DNA of 50,094 nt from positions 1 to 50,094 of the forward strand of contig NZ_JAAFZA010000059.1 in assembly GCF_015356865.1 (NCBI RefSeq), written 5' to 3'. How positions within the stretch are numbered: the first letter of the stretch is position 1; every line of letters begins with the position of its first letter. Below the pieces are notes generated by a model. The model searched no databases. It was not told the origin of the DNA and worked only from the letters and a program-made list of their open reading frames with translations. The translations under genes and the position numbers were made by a program. Source of the stretch: Catenulispora pinisilvae. GTDB taxonomy: Bacteria; Actinomycetota; Actinomycetes; Streptomycetales; Catenulisporaceae. Of this stretch, positions 24,529-33,733 are shown in pieces.

Positions 24529-25208
24529 CCGCGCGCCTCCCGCCACACACGATCTTCCAACACCCGGTCCACATAAATGCCCGGCGTCACCACGGTCTCC
24601 GGATCGATGGCCCCGATCTCCACGACCTCCCGTACCTGCGCGACGACCAGCGTCGCGGCCGTGGCCATCACCGGCCCGAAGTTGCGCGCGGTCTTGCGGT
24701 AGACCAGGTTGCCCATCCGGTCGGCCCGGTGGGCGCCGATCAGCGCGGCGTCGCCGCGGATCGGGTATTCGAGCACGTGCGTCCGGCCGTCGATGACCCG
24801 CGTCTCCTTGCCCTCGGCCAGCGGCGTCCCGACCCCGGTGGGGCAGTAGAACGCCCCGATCCCGGCGCCGGCGGCCCGCATCCGCTCGGCCAGCGTCCCC
24901 TGCGGCACCAGCTCCAGCTCGATCTCGCCGGCCCGGTAGAGCGCGTCGAAGACGTAGGAGTCGGACTGCCGGGGGAAGGAGCAGACCATCTTGCGGACCC
25001 GGCGCTCGGCGAGCAGCGCCGCCAGGCCGGTGTCACCGTTGCCGGCGTTGTTGGACACGATCGTCAGATCCGCGGCGCCCTGCCGGATCAGCGCGTCGAT
25101 CAGCGTGACCGGCATCCCGGCCATCCCGAAGCCGCCGACCAGGACCGTCGCGCCGTCCTGGATCCCGGCCACGGCCTCCTCGGCGTCGGCGCACAGCCGC
25201 GCGGTCAT
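24522..25208 (-). CDS. pcaI: 3-oxoadipate CoA-transferase, subunit A
   Basis: A 228-aa alpha subunit. V-G-G-F-G-M-A-G-M-P near residues 23-32 is the CoA-binding glycine signature, and S-N-N-A-G near 52-56, then F-Y-C-P-T-G-V-G-T near 119-127 are usual for the family. It heads the three-gene operon with subunit B and the ring-cleavage dioxygenase. The upstream leader contains short GTGAAGG-type repeats, and no regulator gene sits next to it. Confidence 0.9.
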   Translation of the reverse strand: MTARLCADAEEAVAGIQDGATVLVGGFGMAGMPVTLIDALIRQGAADLTIVSNNAGNGDTGLAALLAERRVRKMVCSFPRQSDSYVFDALYRAGEIELELVPQGTLAERMRAAGAGIGAFYCPTGVGTPLAEGKETRVIDGRTHVLEYPIRGDAALIGAHRADRMGNLVYRKTARNFGPVMATAATLVVAQVREVVEIGAIDPETVVTPGIYVDRVLEDRVWREARGC

Positions 25209-25219
25209 CGGTAGCCCTC

Positions 25220-25265
25220 GCTCACGCCTTCACCGTCGCACCTTCACCGTCACGCGTTCACCGTA
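25220..25265 (-). repeat. Short repeats upstream of the CoA-transferase operon
   Basis: Units of CTTCACCGTCGCA / CTTCACCGTCACG / GTTCACCGT recur three times just upstream of the subunit A start. Confidence 0.6.
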
Positions 25266-25276
25266 CACAGGGAAAC

Positions 25277-25320
25277 GGCGAGGGGCCGGTCCGTGACTGC
25301 GGATCAACCGGCCCCTCGCC
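25277..25320 (-). terminator. Stem-loop terminator after the GH87-like gene
   Basis: GGCGAGGGGCCGGT (25277-25290) pairs perfectly with ACCGGCCCCTCGCC (25307-25320); loop 16 bases. It begins 20 bases after the minus-strand stop at 25341. A TTTCCC follows but no long T run, as is common in high-GC bacteria. Confidence 0.8.
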
Positions 25321-25340
25321 CCCCTGCAGAACGCTGCCCC

Positions 25341-28175
25341 TCAGCTGGCGTATACCTGCAGTTCGGAAAGCTGGCCCGCGGGCCAGCCGGTGTTGGCTGT
25401 GAACGTGAGTTTCAGGTAGCGGACGCCGGCGGCGGCGAAGGTGGCGCTCGCCGTGTTGCCGCCCGCCGGGTCGAACGCGTAGCCCTGCGCCGGGACGAGC
25501 GTGGTGTAGTTCGTGCCGTCGGTGCTGCCCTGGATCAGGATCGTCTGGGTCCGGGCACTCCACGAGCTCGGCGGCGGCAGGTCCATGACCACCCGCCCCA
25601 CGCTCTGCGCCGGGCCCAGGTCGACCTGGAGCCACTGCGGGAACGCGTTGTTCGTGCTCTCCCAGTACGTCGAGGTGTTCCCGTCGACCGCGTTGCCCGG
25701 CGCGTAGCCCTGGTTGGAGCCGCTGGCCGTTGCCGGCCGGTTCAGCGCCAGGTTCGGGTCCGGGTTCCCGCCGGAGGACGCCGCCAGCGTCAGGTAGTTG
25801 AGGTTCCAACCGCCGGTGTCCTGGTTCAGCGTCAGCACCTGCTGCCCGGCCGGCAGCGTGACGGAGGCCGTCACCGTCTCCCAGGTCTGCCAGCCGCCGG
25901 TGGCCGGGAGGTTCACCGCACCGGACAGGTTCGTCCCGGAGGCGTCCGACAGGTGCAGGGCACCGGTGACGGCCGACGGTGCCGACACCCGGAAGCTGAC
26001 CGTGTAGCTGCCGGCGCTCGCGACGTTCACCGTGTACCGGAACCACTGCCCGGCCGAGGTCCAGCCGAGGTCGTCGCCGCCGCCGGTGTCGGAGGTGGCT
26101 TCCAGGTCCACGCCGTCGGCGCGATAGGAGTTCGCGTTGCCGTTGGTGGAGGTCACGCGGTAGCCGACGCCCTCGCCGCCGGTGTCGTAGTTCTCAGCCT
26201 GGATCGTGCCGGGCACCGCGGCCGGGGTGCCGCCGTACGGGCCCTCCGGCGTCCCGCCGCCGCCCTGCCAGCTGTTGCCGCTGACCGAGGCGGTGAACCC
26301 GCTGGAGTTGTCGATGTACGGCTGGAACCCGCTGCCGAGCCCGGTCACGGTATTGCCGGTGATGGACGCCGAACCGCTCGGGGCCGGGTAGAACGGCGGC
26401 TGGACCACGATGCCGTTGCGCCACGGCGAGGTGATGGTGTTGTCGGCGAAGGTGCTGTTCGTGGACTGCGAGAAGCCGGCGCCGTCATAGAGCGAGTTGC
26501 TGATCGTGTTGCCGGTGGCGTCCACGCTGTCCACCACGCCGGTGTTCTGGCCGTCGCCGCCGTTGCCGATGTGGAAGGCGGGCTGGCCCTGGTTGTAGGC
26601 GTCGCCGCCGGAGCGCACGACCACGTTGCCGGACACCGTCGCGCCGTGCAGGTCGCTGCCGTTGACGCCGAAGCGGCCGGCTCCCAGGCCGATGTAGCGG
26701 GCGGTGTCGCTGATGTAGTTGTCCTCGACGTGGTGTCCGCTGCCGCCGTAGATGCCGATGCCCTTGCCGCCCCACGGCGCGATCAGGCTGTTGTTGGTCA
26801 GCGTCACATTCGACATGGCGGTGTAGGTCGTGGAGCCGTTGTAGGCGACGGAGTTGATCGCCATCGCGTCGTCGCCGGTACCGCGCACGAAGTTGTTGGT
26901 GGCGGTCAGGTTGTTCCCGACGGTGCCGGTCAGCGAGACGTTGTTCAGGTTTATCCCGTCGGCCCACTCGGCGGTGACCCGGCTGTTCTTCACCGTCCCG
27001 CCGGTGCCGGAGGCCCAGAACCCTGATTCGGTGTGCTGGTCCCACATCCCGTCGGCGACCCAGTTCGTCCCGGTGGTGTCCATCGCGCCGCCGTCGCCGC
27101 CAATCGTGCCGCGGCTGGTGGCGTCGGAGTCGACGTGGAAGTCCTCGACGGTGCACGAGGTCACGGAGAACACCGCGGCCAGCGGCTGGCTGTTCGGCAG
27201 CGGCACGTCCCGGTAGATCGTGGTGTACCACATGCCGGCCCCGGCGATGGTGATGCCGGTGGCTTGCAGGCCGGTGGTCCCCTTCAGGTAGAACGTGCCC
27301 TGCGGGATCCACAGCGTCTTGTTCTGCGACTGCGCCTGGTTGATGCAGTTCTGGATCGCGGCGGTGCTGTCCTGCGCGGCCGGGTCGGCGCTGCCGTTGG
27401 TCGGGGCGTCGTCGGCCACCGCGCCGCAGCTGGTGATCGAGATCGAGTTCGCCGGCTGGGCGATCGGGGCCGGCGGGTTCTCCACGTCCGCGACGTCCAC
27501 GTCGTAATAGGAGGCGTTGTTAGCCGAGTCCTTCACCAGCGACAGGGTGCTTCCGGCGGCAATCGGGGCGCCGGTGACGAAGGTGTGGGACTCGTCCCAG
27601 AAGACGCGCGGGTCGCCGTCGGCGGGGTTCTTGTCGTCGCTGTTGTTGTAGTTGGTGCCCTCGTAGATGTAGGTCTGCTTGGAGTTGAGGTTCAGCGCCT
27701 GGCGGAAGACGCCGTCCACGTAGAGGTCGAGGGTCGAGGTGATGCCGCCGCCGCCCGGCGCGTCCGGGATGCTGGCCCGCACGTTCAGGAAGCTGATCGG
27801 CGCTCCCGTGGTGTTCGTCCACCGAACCCCGGCCCCGGTGGCGGCCAGGTGCACGTAGGCGTGGCCGGACGCCTCCAACGCGGCGCTGGAGTACTCGGTG
27901 GTCGGCGGGGCGGTCAGGCTGACCGTCGATGCGCCGCCGAGCAGCGTGCCGGCCTCCGCCTCCAGACTGGTGAAGCCCTGATTCGCCCCGACCGAAGCCG
28001 CGGCGGGCTTGACGACGGCAGCGGGCCTCACGGCCACGGCGGGCTTCACAGCCGCGGCGGGCTTGGCGGCGGCGCTGTCGTGGGGCGCCGCCAGAGCAGT
28101 CACCGGAGCCAAGACGAGGGCTAGCGGGAGCAGGCGCGACAGATGGCCTCTTGCGGTGGCGGGACGTTGTCTCAT
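25341..28175 (-). CDS. Secreted alpha-1,3-glucanase/mycodextranase-like enzyme (GH87-type)
   Basis: A 944-aa secreted protein. A signal peptide (R-Q-R-P-A-T-A-R-G-H-L-S-R-L-L-P-L-A-L-V, cleavage near the A-L-A-A) is followed by a repetitive Ala/Val/Lys/Pro stretch, a CBM35-like module (about 80-220), a parallel beta-helix catalytic domain (about 245-640), a CBM6-like module (about 650-800) and a discoidin-like F5/8 type C module (about 810-944). Beta-helix Asp residues in A-D-G-I-N-L-N-N and G-T-G-D-D-A-M-A-I fit the acidic triad of GH87 enzymes, which cut alpha-1,3-glucan of fungal walls. GAGGAG precedes the start. Another beta-helix glycosidase family remains possible. Confidence 0.8.
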   Translation of the reverse strand: MRQRPATARGHLSRLLPLALVLAPVTALAAPHDSAAAKPAAAVKPAVAVRPAAVVKPAAASVGANQGFTSLEAEAGTLLGGASTVSLTAPPTTEYSSAALEASGHAYVHLAATGAGVRWTNTTGAPISFLNVRASIPDAPGGGGITSTLDLYVDGVFRQALNLNSKQTYIYEGTNYNNSDDKNPADGDPRVFWDESHTFVTGAPIAAGSTLSLVKDSANNASYYDVDVADVENPPAPIAQPANSISITSCGAVADDAPTNGSADPAAQDSTAAIQNCINQAQSQNKTLWIPQGTFYLKGTTGLQATGITIAGAGMWYTTIYRDVPLPNSQPLAAVFSVTSCTVEDFHVDSDATSRGTIGGDGGAMDTTGTNWVADGMWDQHTESGFWASGTGGTVKNSRVTAEWADGINLNNVSLTGTVGNNLTATNNFVRGTGDDAMAINSVAYNGSTTYTAMSNVTLTNNSLIAPWGGKGIGIYGGSGHHVEDNYISDTARYIGLGAGRFGVNGSDLHGATVSGNVVVRSGGDAYNQGQPAFHIGNGGDGQNTGVVDSVDATGNTISNSLYDGAGFSQSTNSTFADNTITSPWRNGIVVQPPFYPAPSGSASITGNTVTGLGSGFQPYIDNSSGFTASVSGNSWQGGGGTPEGPYGGTPAAVPGTIQAENYDTGGEGVGYRVTSTNGNANSYRADGVDLEATSDTGGGDDLGWTSAGQWFRYTVNVASAGSYTVSFRVSAPSAVTGALHLSDASGTNLSGAVNLPATGGWQTWETVTASVTLPAGQQVLTLNQDTGGWNLNYLTLAASSGGNPDPNLALNRPATASGSNQGYAPGNAVDGNTSTYWESTNNAFPQWLQVDLGPAQSVGRVVMDLPPPSSWSARTQTILIQGSTDGTNYTTLVPAQGYAFDPAGGNTASATFAAAGVRYLKLTFTANTGWPAGQLSELQVYAS

Positions 28176-28294
28176 CGGAACTCCTCGACACGGGAATCCA
28201 TGCGTGGGCCACCGTATAGACGCTACGAGCACACCGCAAGAGTTTGATGAAGTTGCGCAAAAAGCTAATACACCGTCCGCAAGAAGGAACTGAA

Positions 28295-28325
28295 GGCGCC
28301 CGGCCGGAAGAACCGGCCGGGCGCC
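28295..28325 (-). terminator. Stem-loop terminator after the phosphoesterase operon
   Basis: GGCGCCCGGCCGG (28295-28307) pairs perfectly with CCGGCCGGGCGCC (28313-28325) around a 5-base loop, 37 bases downstream of the minus-strand stop at 28363. Very stable; it also lies in the region upstream of the GH87-like gene. Confidence 0.85.
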
Positions 28326-28362
28326 TCGTGCAGCGCGGAGCTACCTGTTCACAGGCGGCGGA

Positions 28363-31128
28363 TCAGTCGTCCGCACCCGGCAGGAAGGCACCGGGGACGT
28401 CGTTCGGCGCGAAGATCTTGCTGTCCCCCGGGTACGGCTTGGTCCAGCCGGTGGTCTGGTAGTACGTGTACCGGTTCATCTGCTCCGGATTCGCGAAGTC
28501 GGGCTCGGCGTTCGGACCGGTGAACCGCTGCACCGAGGCCCACGACTTCCACTGCGCCGCGACGGCGGTCTGGGAGGCCGGGACCGCCGACGCCGCGGCG
28601 CTGGCCTGCGCGACGGACGCGGTCGTCTGGCCGCCGGGGACGTTCGAGCCGCAAGCCGGCTGCTGCGGCAACCCCAGCGTCAGCGACGTCTGGTTCGGCA
28701 CCGCGTTGAACGGCGCGAGGTTCGGCTTGTTGGTGAACGCGGTGGTCATCGGGGTGGCCGCGGAGTCCATCTGGTTCATCGGGTGGATCCCGAGGATCTG
28801 CTCGATGGTGCGGACCATGGTGACCTGCGAGTAGTAGTGCGAGTCCACGGTGTCGTGGTTGGCGTAGGGGCTGATCACCTGGACCGGGGCGCGGTGCCCG
28901 TCCACGTGGTCCAGCCCGGCCTGCGAGTCGTCCTCGACCACGAAGATGGCCGAGTCCTTCCAGTACGGGCTGTGCGAGATGGTGTCCACGATCTGGCCCA
29001 CCGCGAGGTCGTTGTCGGCGACCTCGGCGGCCGGGCTCGGCGGGCCGCCGGTGTGGTCGTCGGACAGCCAGAACATGTTCAGGTTGGCCGGGCCGTTCTT
29101 CTCGAAGTCCTGCTTCCAGACCTGGGCCTTGTACACGTCCGGCACCGACAGGTCGAACAGCGGGAAGCCGGGCACCGAGACGCTGTTCAGCGACGGGATC
29201 GCCGAGCCGGTCTGGATCGGGTACTGGCTCGGGGCGCCGGTGGCGGCCATGGTCTGGGCGTCGCAGTAGTAGTCCTGCCACGTCGCGCCGACCGGCTTGT
29301 TCTCGACCGACTGGAACTCGCCGTAGTCCTTGACGCTCTTGCCGGCGGCCTGGGCCCCGGTCCAGATGAAGCCCGACTCCTGGTGGCCCAGGACGTCGTT
29401 CTCGGTGTCGTAGCTGCGGGTGTACTCACCGGCCGAGGACTCGGTGTACTCCGGGTCGTCCGACTGCATCAGCCAGTTGTGACCCTCGGCGGAGTTCGTC
29501 GCGGTGTCGTAGAAGTTGTCGTACAGACCGAACTGCGTGGCCAGCGCGTGCTGGTTCGGGGTGACGGCCTGCCCGAACTGGGTCAGCGTCGGGTCGCCGT
29601 CGCCCTGCGACATGTCGCCGAACAGCTGGTCGTAGGTCCGGTTCTCCTTGACGATCAGGAACACGTGCTTGATCGTCGACGGGTCGCCGATCTTCGCCGG
29701 GATCGCCACCGGCTTCTTGTTCTGGGTGCTCTTGTTGTCCGCGGCGTACTTCACCGAACCGGGCGTCCAGCCGTTGTACTGGAAGACCTTGCCGGTGTAG
29801 GCGCGGATCTGCTGGTCGCTGGGCAGCGTGAAGCGAGTCAGGCTGCTGGTGGTGTCGTGGGTGTTGTGGCCGGCCGCGACGGTCGGGCGCAGGGCGTCCA
29901 CGCCGCGGGTGTTGGCCACCACGATCTGGTTGCCGACCGTGGCCACCTCGGCCGGGAAGTAGTCGGTCGGCAGCAGGCCGACGTAGCTGGCCGACTGCTG
30001 CGCGGAGGTGAAGCGGTAGACCGCGACCGCGTTGGCCCGGCCCAGGCTGACCAGCAGGTGGCCGTCCTTGGTCAGGGAGATCGCGTCCGGCTCGTAGCCC
30101 ACTGACGCTTCCGGCCACGGCTGGGTCGCGATGGTCTGGACGACCTTGTCCTTCTTGGCGTCGATCACGGACACCGAGTTGGCGGTGGTGTTCGCCACGA
30201 ACACCGTGTCGCCGGAGGCGTAGACCGCGGTCGGGTGGGTGCCGACGGTGATGCTGCCGACCTTCGCCGCGGGGTTCGCGGTGTCGATGACGCTCACGGT
30301 GCCGGTGGTCGAGGCGCCGGTCGCCGGGTCGGCCGGGACCTGGGTGCCGTAGGAGTTCATGGTGGTGTCGCCGGGCTCGGCGGCGCGGCCGCCCTCGTTG
30401 CTCACGTACAGCTTGCCGCCGACGAGCACCATGCCGCGCGGGGCGGTGCCGGTGGTCCAGGTCTGGGTGATCGCGCCGGTCGCGGCGTCGATCGCGACGA
30501 CCTTGTTCTGGCCGTTGACCGCCGCGTACACGGTCGAGCCGTCGGCGGAGAAGACGGCCTTGGCCGACAGCGCCTGCTGCTGGCCGGACGCCGGGATGTT
30601 GACGTCGACCGGATTGGCCAGGGTGCCGTCGGCGTTCACCGTGAACTTCGTGTAGCCGTTGGCCCGGCCCATCCACAGCGACTTGCCGTCCGGGGAGTAC
30701 GTCGGCGAGGTCTGGCCGACGTCGTTGCCGCTGATCGCCAGGCCCACCCCGGAACCCTTGCCGACCACCTGCTGCACCTGGTAGCTGCGCAGGTCGATGA
30801 TGACCAGCGCGCCGGTGCCGTCGGTGACGGTGGCGGCCACGTGCGTGCCGTCCGGGCTGGCCGTGGCACCCATGATCTTGCCCTGGTTCACCACCAGGCG
30901 GGTGCCGATCGGGTTGATGTACTGGTCGGAGGCGATGACCTCGCCCTTGTTGGTCAGCTGGCCGACCTGCTGGTGGCCGAGCTGCGACGTCGAGGCGGCA
31001 CCGACCCCGGCGGTGGTGACCACCAGGCCGACCGCCAGGATCGCGGCCTTGGACAGCCGGCCGCGGTCCAGACTGACCGAACGCTGGAAGGCGTTCGGCT
31101 TGTGCACCTTGCGGCGCGCTACTTGCAT
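28363..31128 (-). CDS. YncE-like beta-propeller fused to alkaline phosphatase-type phosphoesterase
   Basis: A 921-aa exported protein. An N-terminal signal or anchor helix (A-A-I-L-A-V-G-L-V-V-T-T-A-G) is followed by a seven-bladed propeller of YVTN/YncE type (about 60-440; T-V-S-V-I-D-T-A and N-S-V-S-V-I-D-A-K-K-D). The second half (about 495-800) is a phosphoesterase: K-E-N-R-T-Y-D-Q-L-F-G gives the catalytic Thr position and V-V-E-D-D-S-Q-A-G-L-D-H-V-D-G-H the metal ligands. It probably hydrolyses phosphoesters outside the cell, with the propeller guiding binding. It is the third gene after an ABC ATPase and permease, 12 bases behind the latter, suggesting linked transport and hydrolysis. 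Confidence 0.88.
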   Translation of the reverse strand: MQVARRKVHKPNAFQRSVSLDRGRLSKAAILAVGLVVTTAGVGAASTSQLGHQQVGQLTNKGEVIASDQYINPIGTRLVVNQGKIMGATASPDGTHVAATVTDGTGALVIIDLRSYQVQQVVGKGSGVGLAISGNDVGQTSPTYSPDGKSLWMGRANGYTKFTVNADGTLANPVDVNIPASGQQQALSAKAVFSADGSTVYAAVNGQNKVVAIDAATGAITQTWTTGTAPRGMVLVGGKLYVSNEGGRAAEPGDTTMNSYGTQVPADPATGASTTGTVSVIDTANPAAKVGSITVGTHPTAVYASGDTVFVANTTANSVSVIDAKKDKVVQTIATQPWPEASVGYEPDAISLTKDGHLLVSLGRANAVAVYRFTSAQQSASYVGLLPTDYFPAEVATVGNQIVVANTRGVDALRPTVAAGHNTHDTTSSLTRFTLPSDQQIRAYTGKVFQYNGWTPGSVKYAADNKSTQNKKPVAIPAKIGDPSTIKHVFLIVKENRTYDQLFGDMSQGDGDPTLTQFGQAVTPNQHALATQFGLYDNFYDTATNSAEGHNWLMQSDDPEYTESSAGEYTRSYDTENDVLGHQESGFIWTGAQAAGKSVKDYGEFQSVENKPVGATWQDYYCDAQTMAATGAPSQYPIQTGSAIPSLNSVSVPGFPLFDLSVPDVYKAQVWKQDFEKNGPANLNMFWLSDDHTGGPPSPAAEVADNDLAVGQIVDTISHSPYWKDSAIFVVEDDSQAGLDHVDGHRAPVQVISPYANHDTVDSHYYSQVTMVRTIEQILGIHPMNQMDSAATPMTTAFTNKPNLAPFNAVPNQTSLTLGLPQQPACGSNVPGGQTTASVAQASAAASAVPASQTAVAAQWKSWASVQRFTGPNAEPDFANPEQMNRYTYYQTTGWTKPYPGDSKIFAPNDVPGAFLPGADD

Positions 31129-31140
31129 CGAGTGATTCCT

Positions 31141-32505
31141 TCAGTGAGTGGGAAGCAGATCGACATTGCCGTCGAACTGCCACAGCGGATTCGGCACATC
31201 CCCACCTGGGGTGGCAATGAGGAAGTAGCCGTTTACTTCCTGCGGCCCATCGCCGTCGGCGATGTAGCGCCCGTTCGCAGTCACATCGAGTTGGTAGTAC
31301 GACGTGCCGGTGAGCGTGACCCCCGGCACGTGCCAGGTCACGGTGCACCGCCAGTCGTTGCCCGCGCCTTCCTGGGCCCCGTGGCCCTCGGTCTTCAGAC
31401 AGGACGCGGCGGCCTGCAACTGCGCCTCGGTGACCGGCGGCCGGTGCATCTGCGCTTCCTGCAGGCGATACAAGTGGGCGAACGCGGTGGCCACCGACTG
31501 CTGGACCTTGTCCTGCGCGATACCCGAACCGCCGGCCCCGCTCGTCGCGGCGACCACCCCGGTGGTGACGGCGAGCAGCCCGACCAGCGGGAGCACGCCG
31601 AGGGACACCACGCGGCGGCCGGCGCCGTCGTTGGTCAGGTTGGTGAAGTCCCGGCGCAGGAACAGCAGGTAGGCCAGGACGGTGGCGGCGACGGCCCACA
31701 CCAGGGCGACGACGATGCCGATCAGCAGGGGCCTGAGTTGCTGTGGATCGGTGAACAGCCCGTTCCAGGAGATGAAGGCGTAGCCGGGCAGCGCCAGTCG
31801 GACGGCCACCGGCAGCGGCAGCATCTGCGCCAACTGCATGCCCAGCGCGACCAGCATCGGCAGCAGCAGGCCCATCGGGGACCGGCCCAACGCGATCGAA
31901 CCGAGCAGCCCGATGGCGACCAGCGCCAGCGTCGGTGCCAGCACGCACACCCAGGCCAGCACGACCTTCCCGGCCGCGTCGCCGCCGCTGAGAGTGTGAC
32001 CGTCCAGGCCGATCAGGGGCTTGTTCCCCTTGGCCAACAGCCCGCCGACGATACTGGAGACGGCCAACCCGGTGACCAGCAACAGGATCACGGTGAGGCT
32101 GGCCACGGCCTTGGCGACGAAGATCCGGCGGTGCGACCGGATGGCGATGATGAGGTGGCGCCAGGTGCCGAGCCGGTCTTCGGAGGCGAAGACGTCACCG
32201 GCGACGACCGACGTGAGTAGCGGCAGCGCCCACGTCCCGGCGAACCCGAGCGCCACCAGCGGTCCGGCCCAGCCGGTGGCGTGCATCCAGCGGCCGAACA
32301 GGGTGTCCGAGGGCAGCGTGCTCTGCTGGTCGATGGCGAAGACCAGCACCGCCGGGCCCAGCCAGCACAGCAGGATCAGCAACCGCACTCGCCACGCCGA
32401 GAACTGCTTGACCAGCTCGAAGCGCAGGACCCGGCCGACCGGGACCGGCCGCGCGACCGGGGGCGCGGCTTCGGACGCGGGGGCTTCGGCGAGGGTGGCG
32501 GTCAT
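31141..32505 (-). CDS. ABC-2 type permease with extracytoplasmic domain
   Basis: A 454-aa membrane subunit. About six to seven helices occupy residues 40-325 (first: L-L-I-L-L-C-W-L-G-P-A-V-L-V-F). After the last helix comes a soluble C-terminal domain of about 120 residues with two Cys (S-C-L-K and W-R-C-T-V), placed outside the membrane, which ordinary ABC-2 permeases lack. ATGA overlap with the ATPase and the internal site AGGAGG fix the start. It partners the ATPase upstream; its cargo may be handled by the phosphoesterase that follows. Confidence 0.85.
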   Translation of the reverse strand: MTATLAEAPASEAAPPVARPVPVGRVLRFELVKQFSAWRVRLLILLCWLGPAVLVFAIDQQSTLPSDTLFGRWMHATGWAGPLVALGFAGTWALPLLTSVVAGDVFASEDRLGTWRHLIIAIRSHRRIFVAKAVASLTVILLLVTGLAVSSIVGGLLAKGNKPLIGLDGHTLSGGDAAGKVVLAWVCVLAPTLALVAIGLLGSIALGRSPMGLLLPMLVALGMQLAQMLPLPVAVRLALPGYAFISWNGLFTDPQQLRPLLIGIVVALVWAVAATVLAYLLFLRRDFTNLTNDGAGRRVVSLGVLPLVGLLAVTTGVVAATSGAGGSGIAQDKVQQSVATAFAHLYRLQEAQMHRPPVTEAQLQAAASCLKTEGHGAQEGAGNDWRCTVTWHVPGVTLTGTSYYQLDVTANGRYIADGDGPQEVNGYFLIATPGGDVPNPLWQFDGNVDLLPTH

Positions 32506-33596
32506 CGGCCGGCCTCCTGGGGGTTGTGCTCTGGGTGGTGCTCTGGGTTGTGGGCGGGCTCGGGCTGGAGCTCAGGCTGCTGTTCGGCTTGCCGCTCGCG
32601 CTCGGGCTGGCCTTCGGCTTGTTGCTCGGGCTGGCCTTCGGCTTGTTGCTCGGGTTGGAGTTCAGGCGGCTGCTCGGTCAGCGCCAGGAACGCCGCTTCC
32701 AGCGGCGACACGACCGGCGCCAGTTCCCGCACCGCGATATCGGCCCGGACGACCTTCGCGACCAGCGCGTCCAACGCCGCCACCTGCGCGCGGACCACGA
32801 GCACGTCATCCCCGCGCGCGACGGCGTCGGAGCCTTCGATGACCTCCACGCCCGGCGTCTCCCGCGCGACCGCGCGCGCCGCCTCCGGGTCCGAGGTCCG
32901 CAACCGGTAGTCCAGTTCGCGATCCTCAGCAGAGAGCTTGTTCAGCGGCCCGGAGAAGACCACACGGCCGGTCGCCAGGATCGTGACCTCCGAGCACAGC
33001 GCTTCCAGGTCGTCCATCCGATGGCTGGACAAGATCACCGTCGCGCCGTCGGCCACCAGCCGGTTGAGCACACCGTGCACCTGCTTCTTGCCGGACGGGT
33101 CCAGGCCGTTGGCCGGCTCGTCCAGCACCAGCAGCTTCGGCCTGGTCAACAACGCCGCGGCCAGGCCCAGGCGCTGCCGCATGCCGAGCGAGAAGCCCCG
33201 CACCTTGTCATCGGCGACCGTGGCGAGCCCGACCTCTTCCAGGACTTGGTCGATGTCAGCGATGCGCGCGCCGCGGGGACGCAGCCCGGCCAGCGCCGCA
33301 AGGTTCTGCTTCGCGGTGAGCGTGGGATACAGGCCCGGGCCGTCGACGAAGCCCGACACGCCGTCCGGTGCGGCCAGCGCGCGCCCCACTGGGTCCCCAA
33401 GTATTTCCAGAGAACCCGAATCGGCCACCGCCAGGCCCAGCAACAGCCCGAGCAGCGTGGTCTTCCCGGCCCCGTTCGGCCCGACCAGACCGTGGATCTG
33501 ACCTCGGGCCACGTTCAGATCGACCTGGTCGAGGGCGACGATGTCACCGAAGGTCTTCGTGATCCCCAGACCCCGCACCGCGACGGCGTTCTCCAT
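32502..33596 (-). CDS. ABC transporter ATP-binding protein with Gln/Glu-Pro tail
   Basis: A 364-aa ATPase. Walker A G-P-N-G-A-G-K-T-T is near residue 39, the signature F-S-L-G-M-R-Q-R near 135, Walker B L-L-V-L-D-E-P near 155 and the switch His (S-S-H-R) near 188. It resembles the bacitracin-exporter-like (BcrA) group. The last 55 residues are E-Q-Q-A-E-G-Q-P and N-P-E-H-H-P blocks from 24-base tandem repeats (about 32520-32670), clearly an added tail. GAGGAG precedes the ATG. First gene of the operon ending in the phosphoesterase. Confidence 0.93.
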   Translation of the reverse strand: MENAVAVRGLGITKTFGDIVALDQVDLNVARGQIHGLVGPNGAGKTTLLGLLLGLAVADSGSLEILGDPVGRALAAPDGVSGFVDGPGLYPTLTAKQNLAALAGLRPRGARIADIDQVLEEVGLATVADDKVRGFSLGMRQRLGLAAALLTRPKLLVLDEPANGLDPSGKKQVHGVLNRLVADGATVILSSHRMDDLEALCSEVTILATGRVVFSGPLNKLSAEDRELDYRLRTSDPEAARAVARETPGVEVIEGSDAVARGDDVLVVRAQVAALDALVAKVVRADIAVRELAPVVSPLEAAFLALTEQPPELQPEQQAEGQPEQQAEGQPERERQAEQQPELQPEPAHNPEHHPEHNPQEAGR

Positions 33597-33733
33597 GCGC
33601 TCCTCTTTCAGCCAACGCTCATGTGGCGGTTCAGGAGCCTAGGCCCGACGCGTGGCCTCCGGGCGTCGCAGCGGTTGAATGGTTGAAGAACAGGAGAGGA
33701 CCGGCGGACTAAGATGTGAATGTGCTGTCGCCG

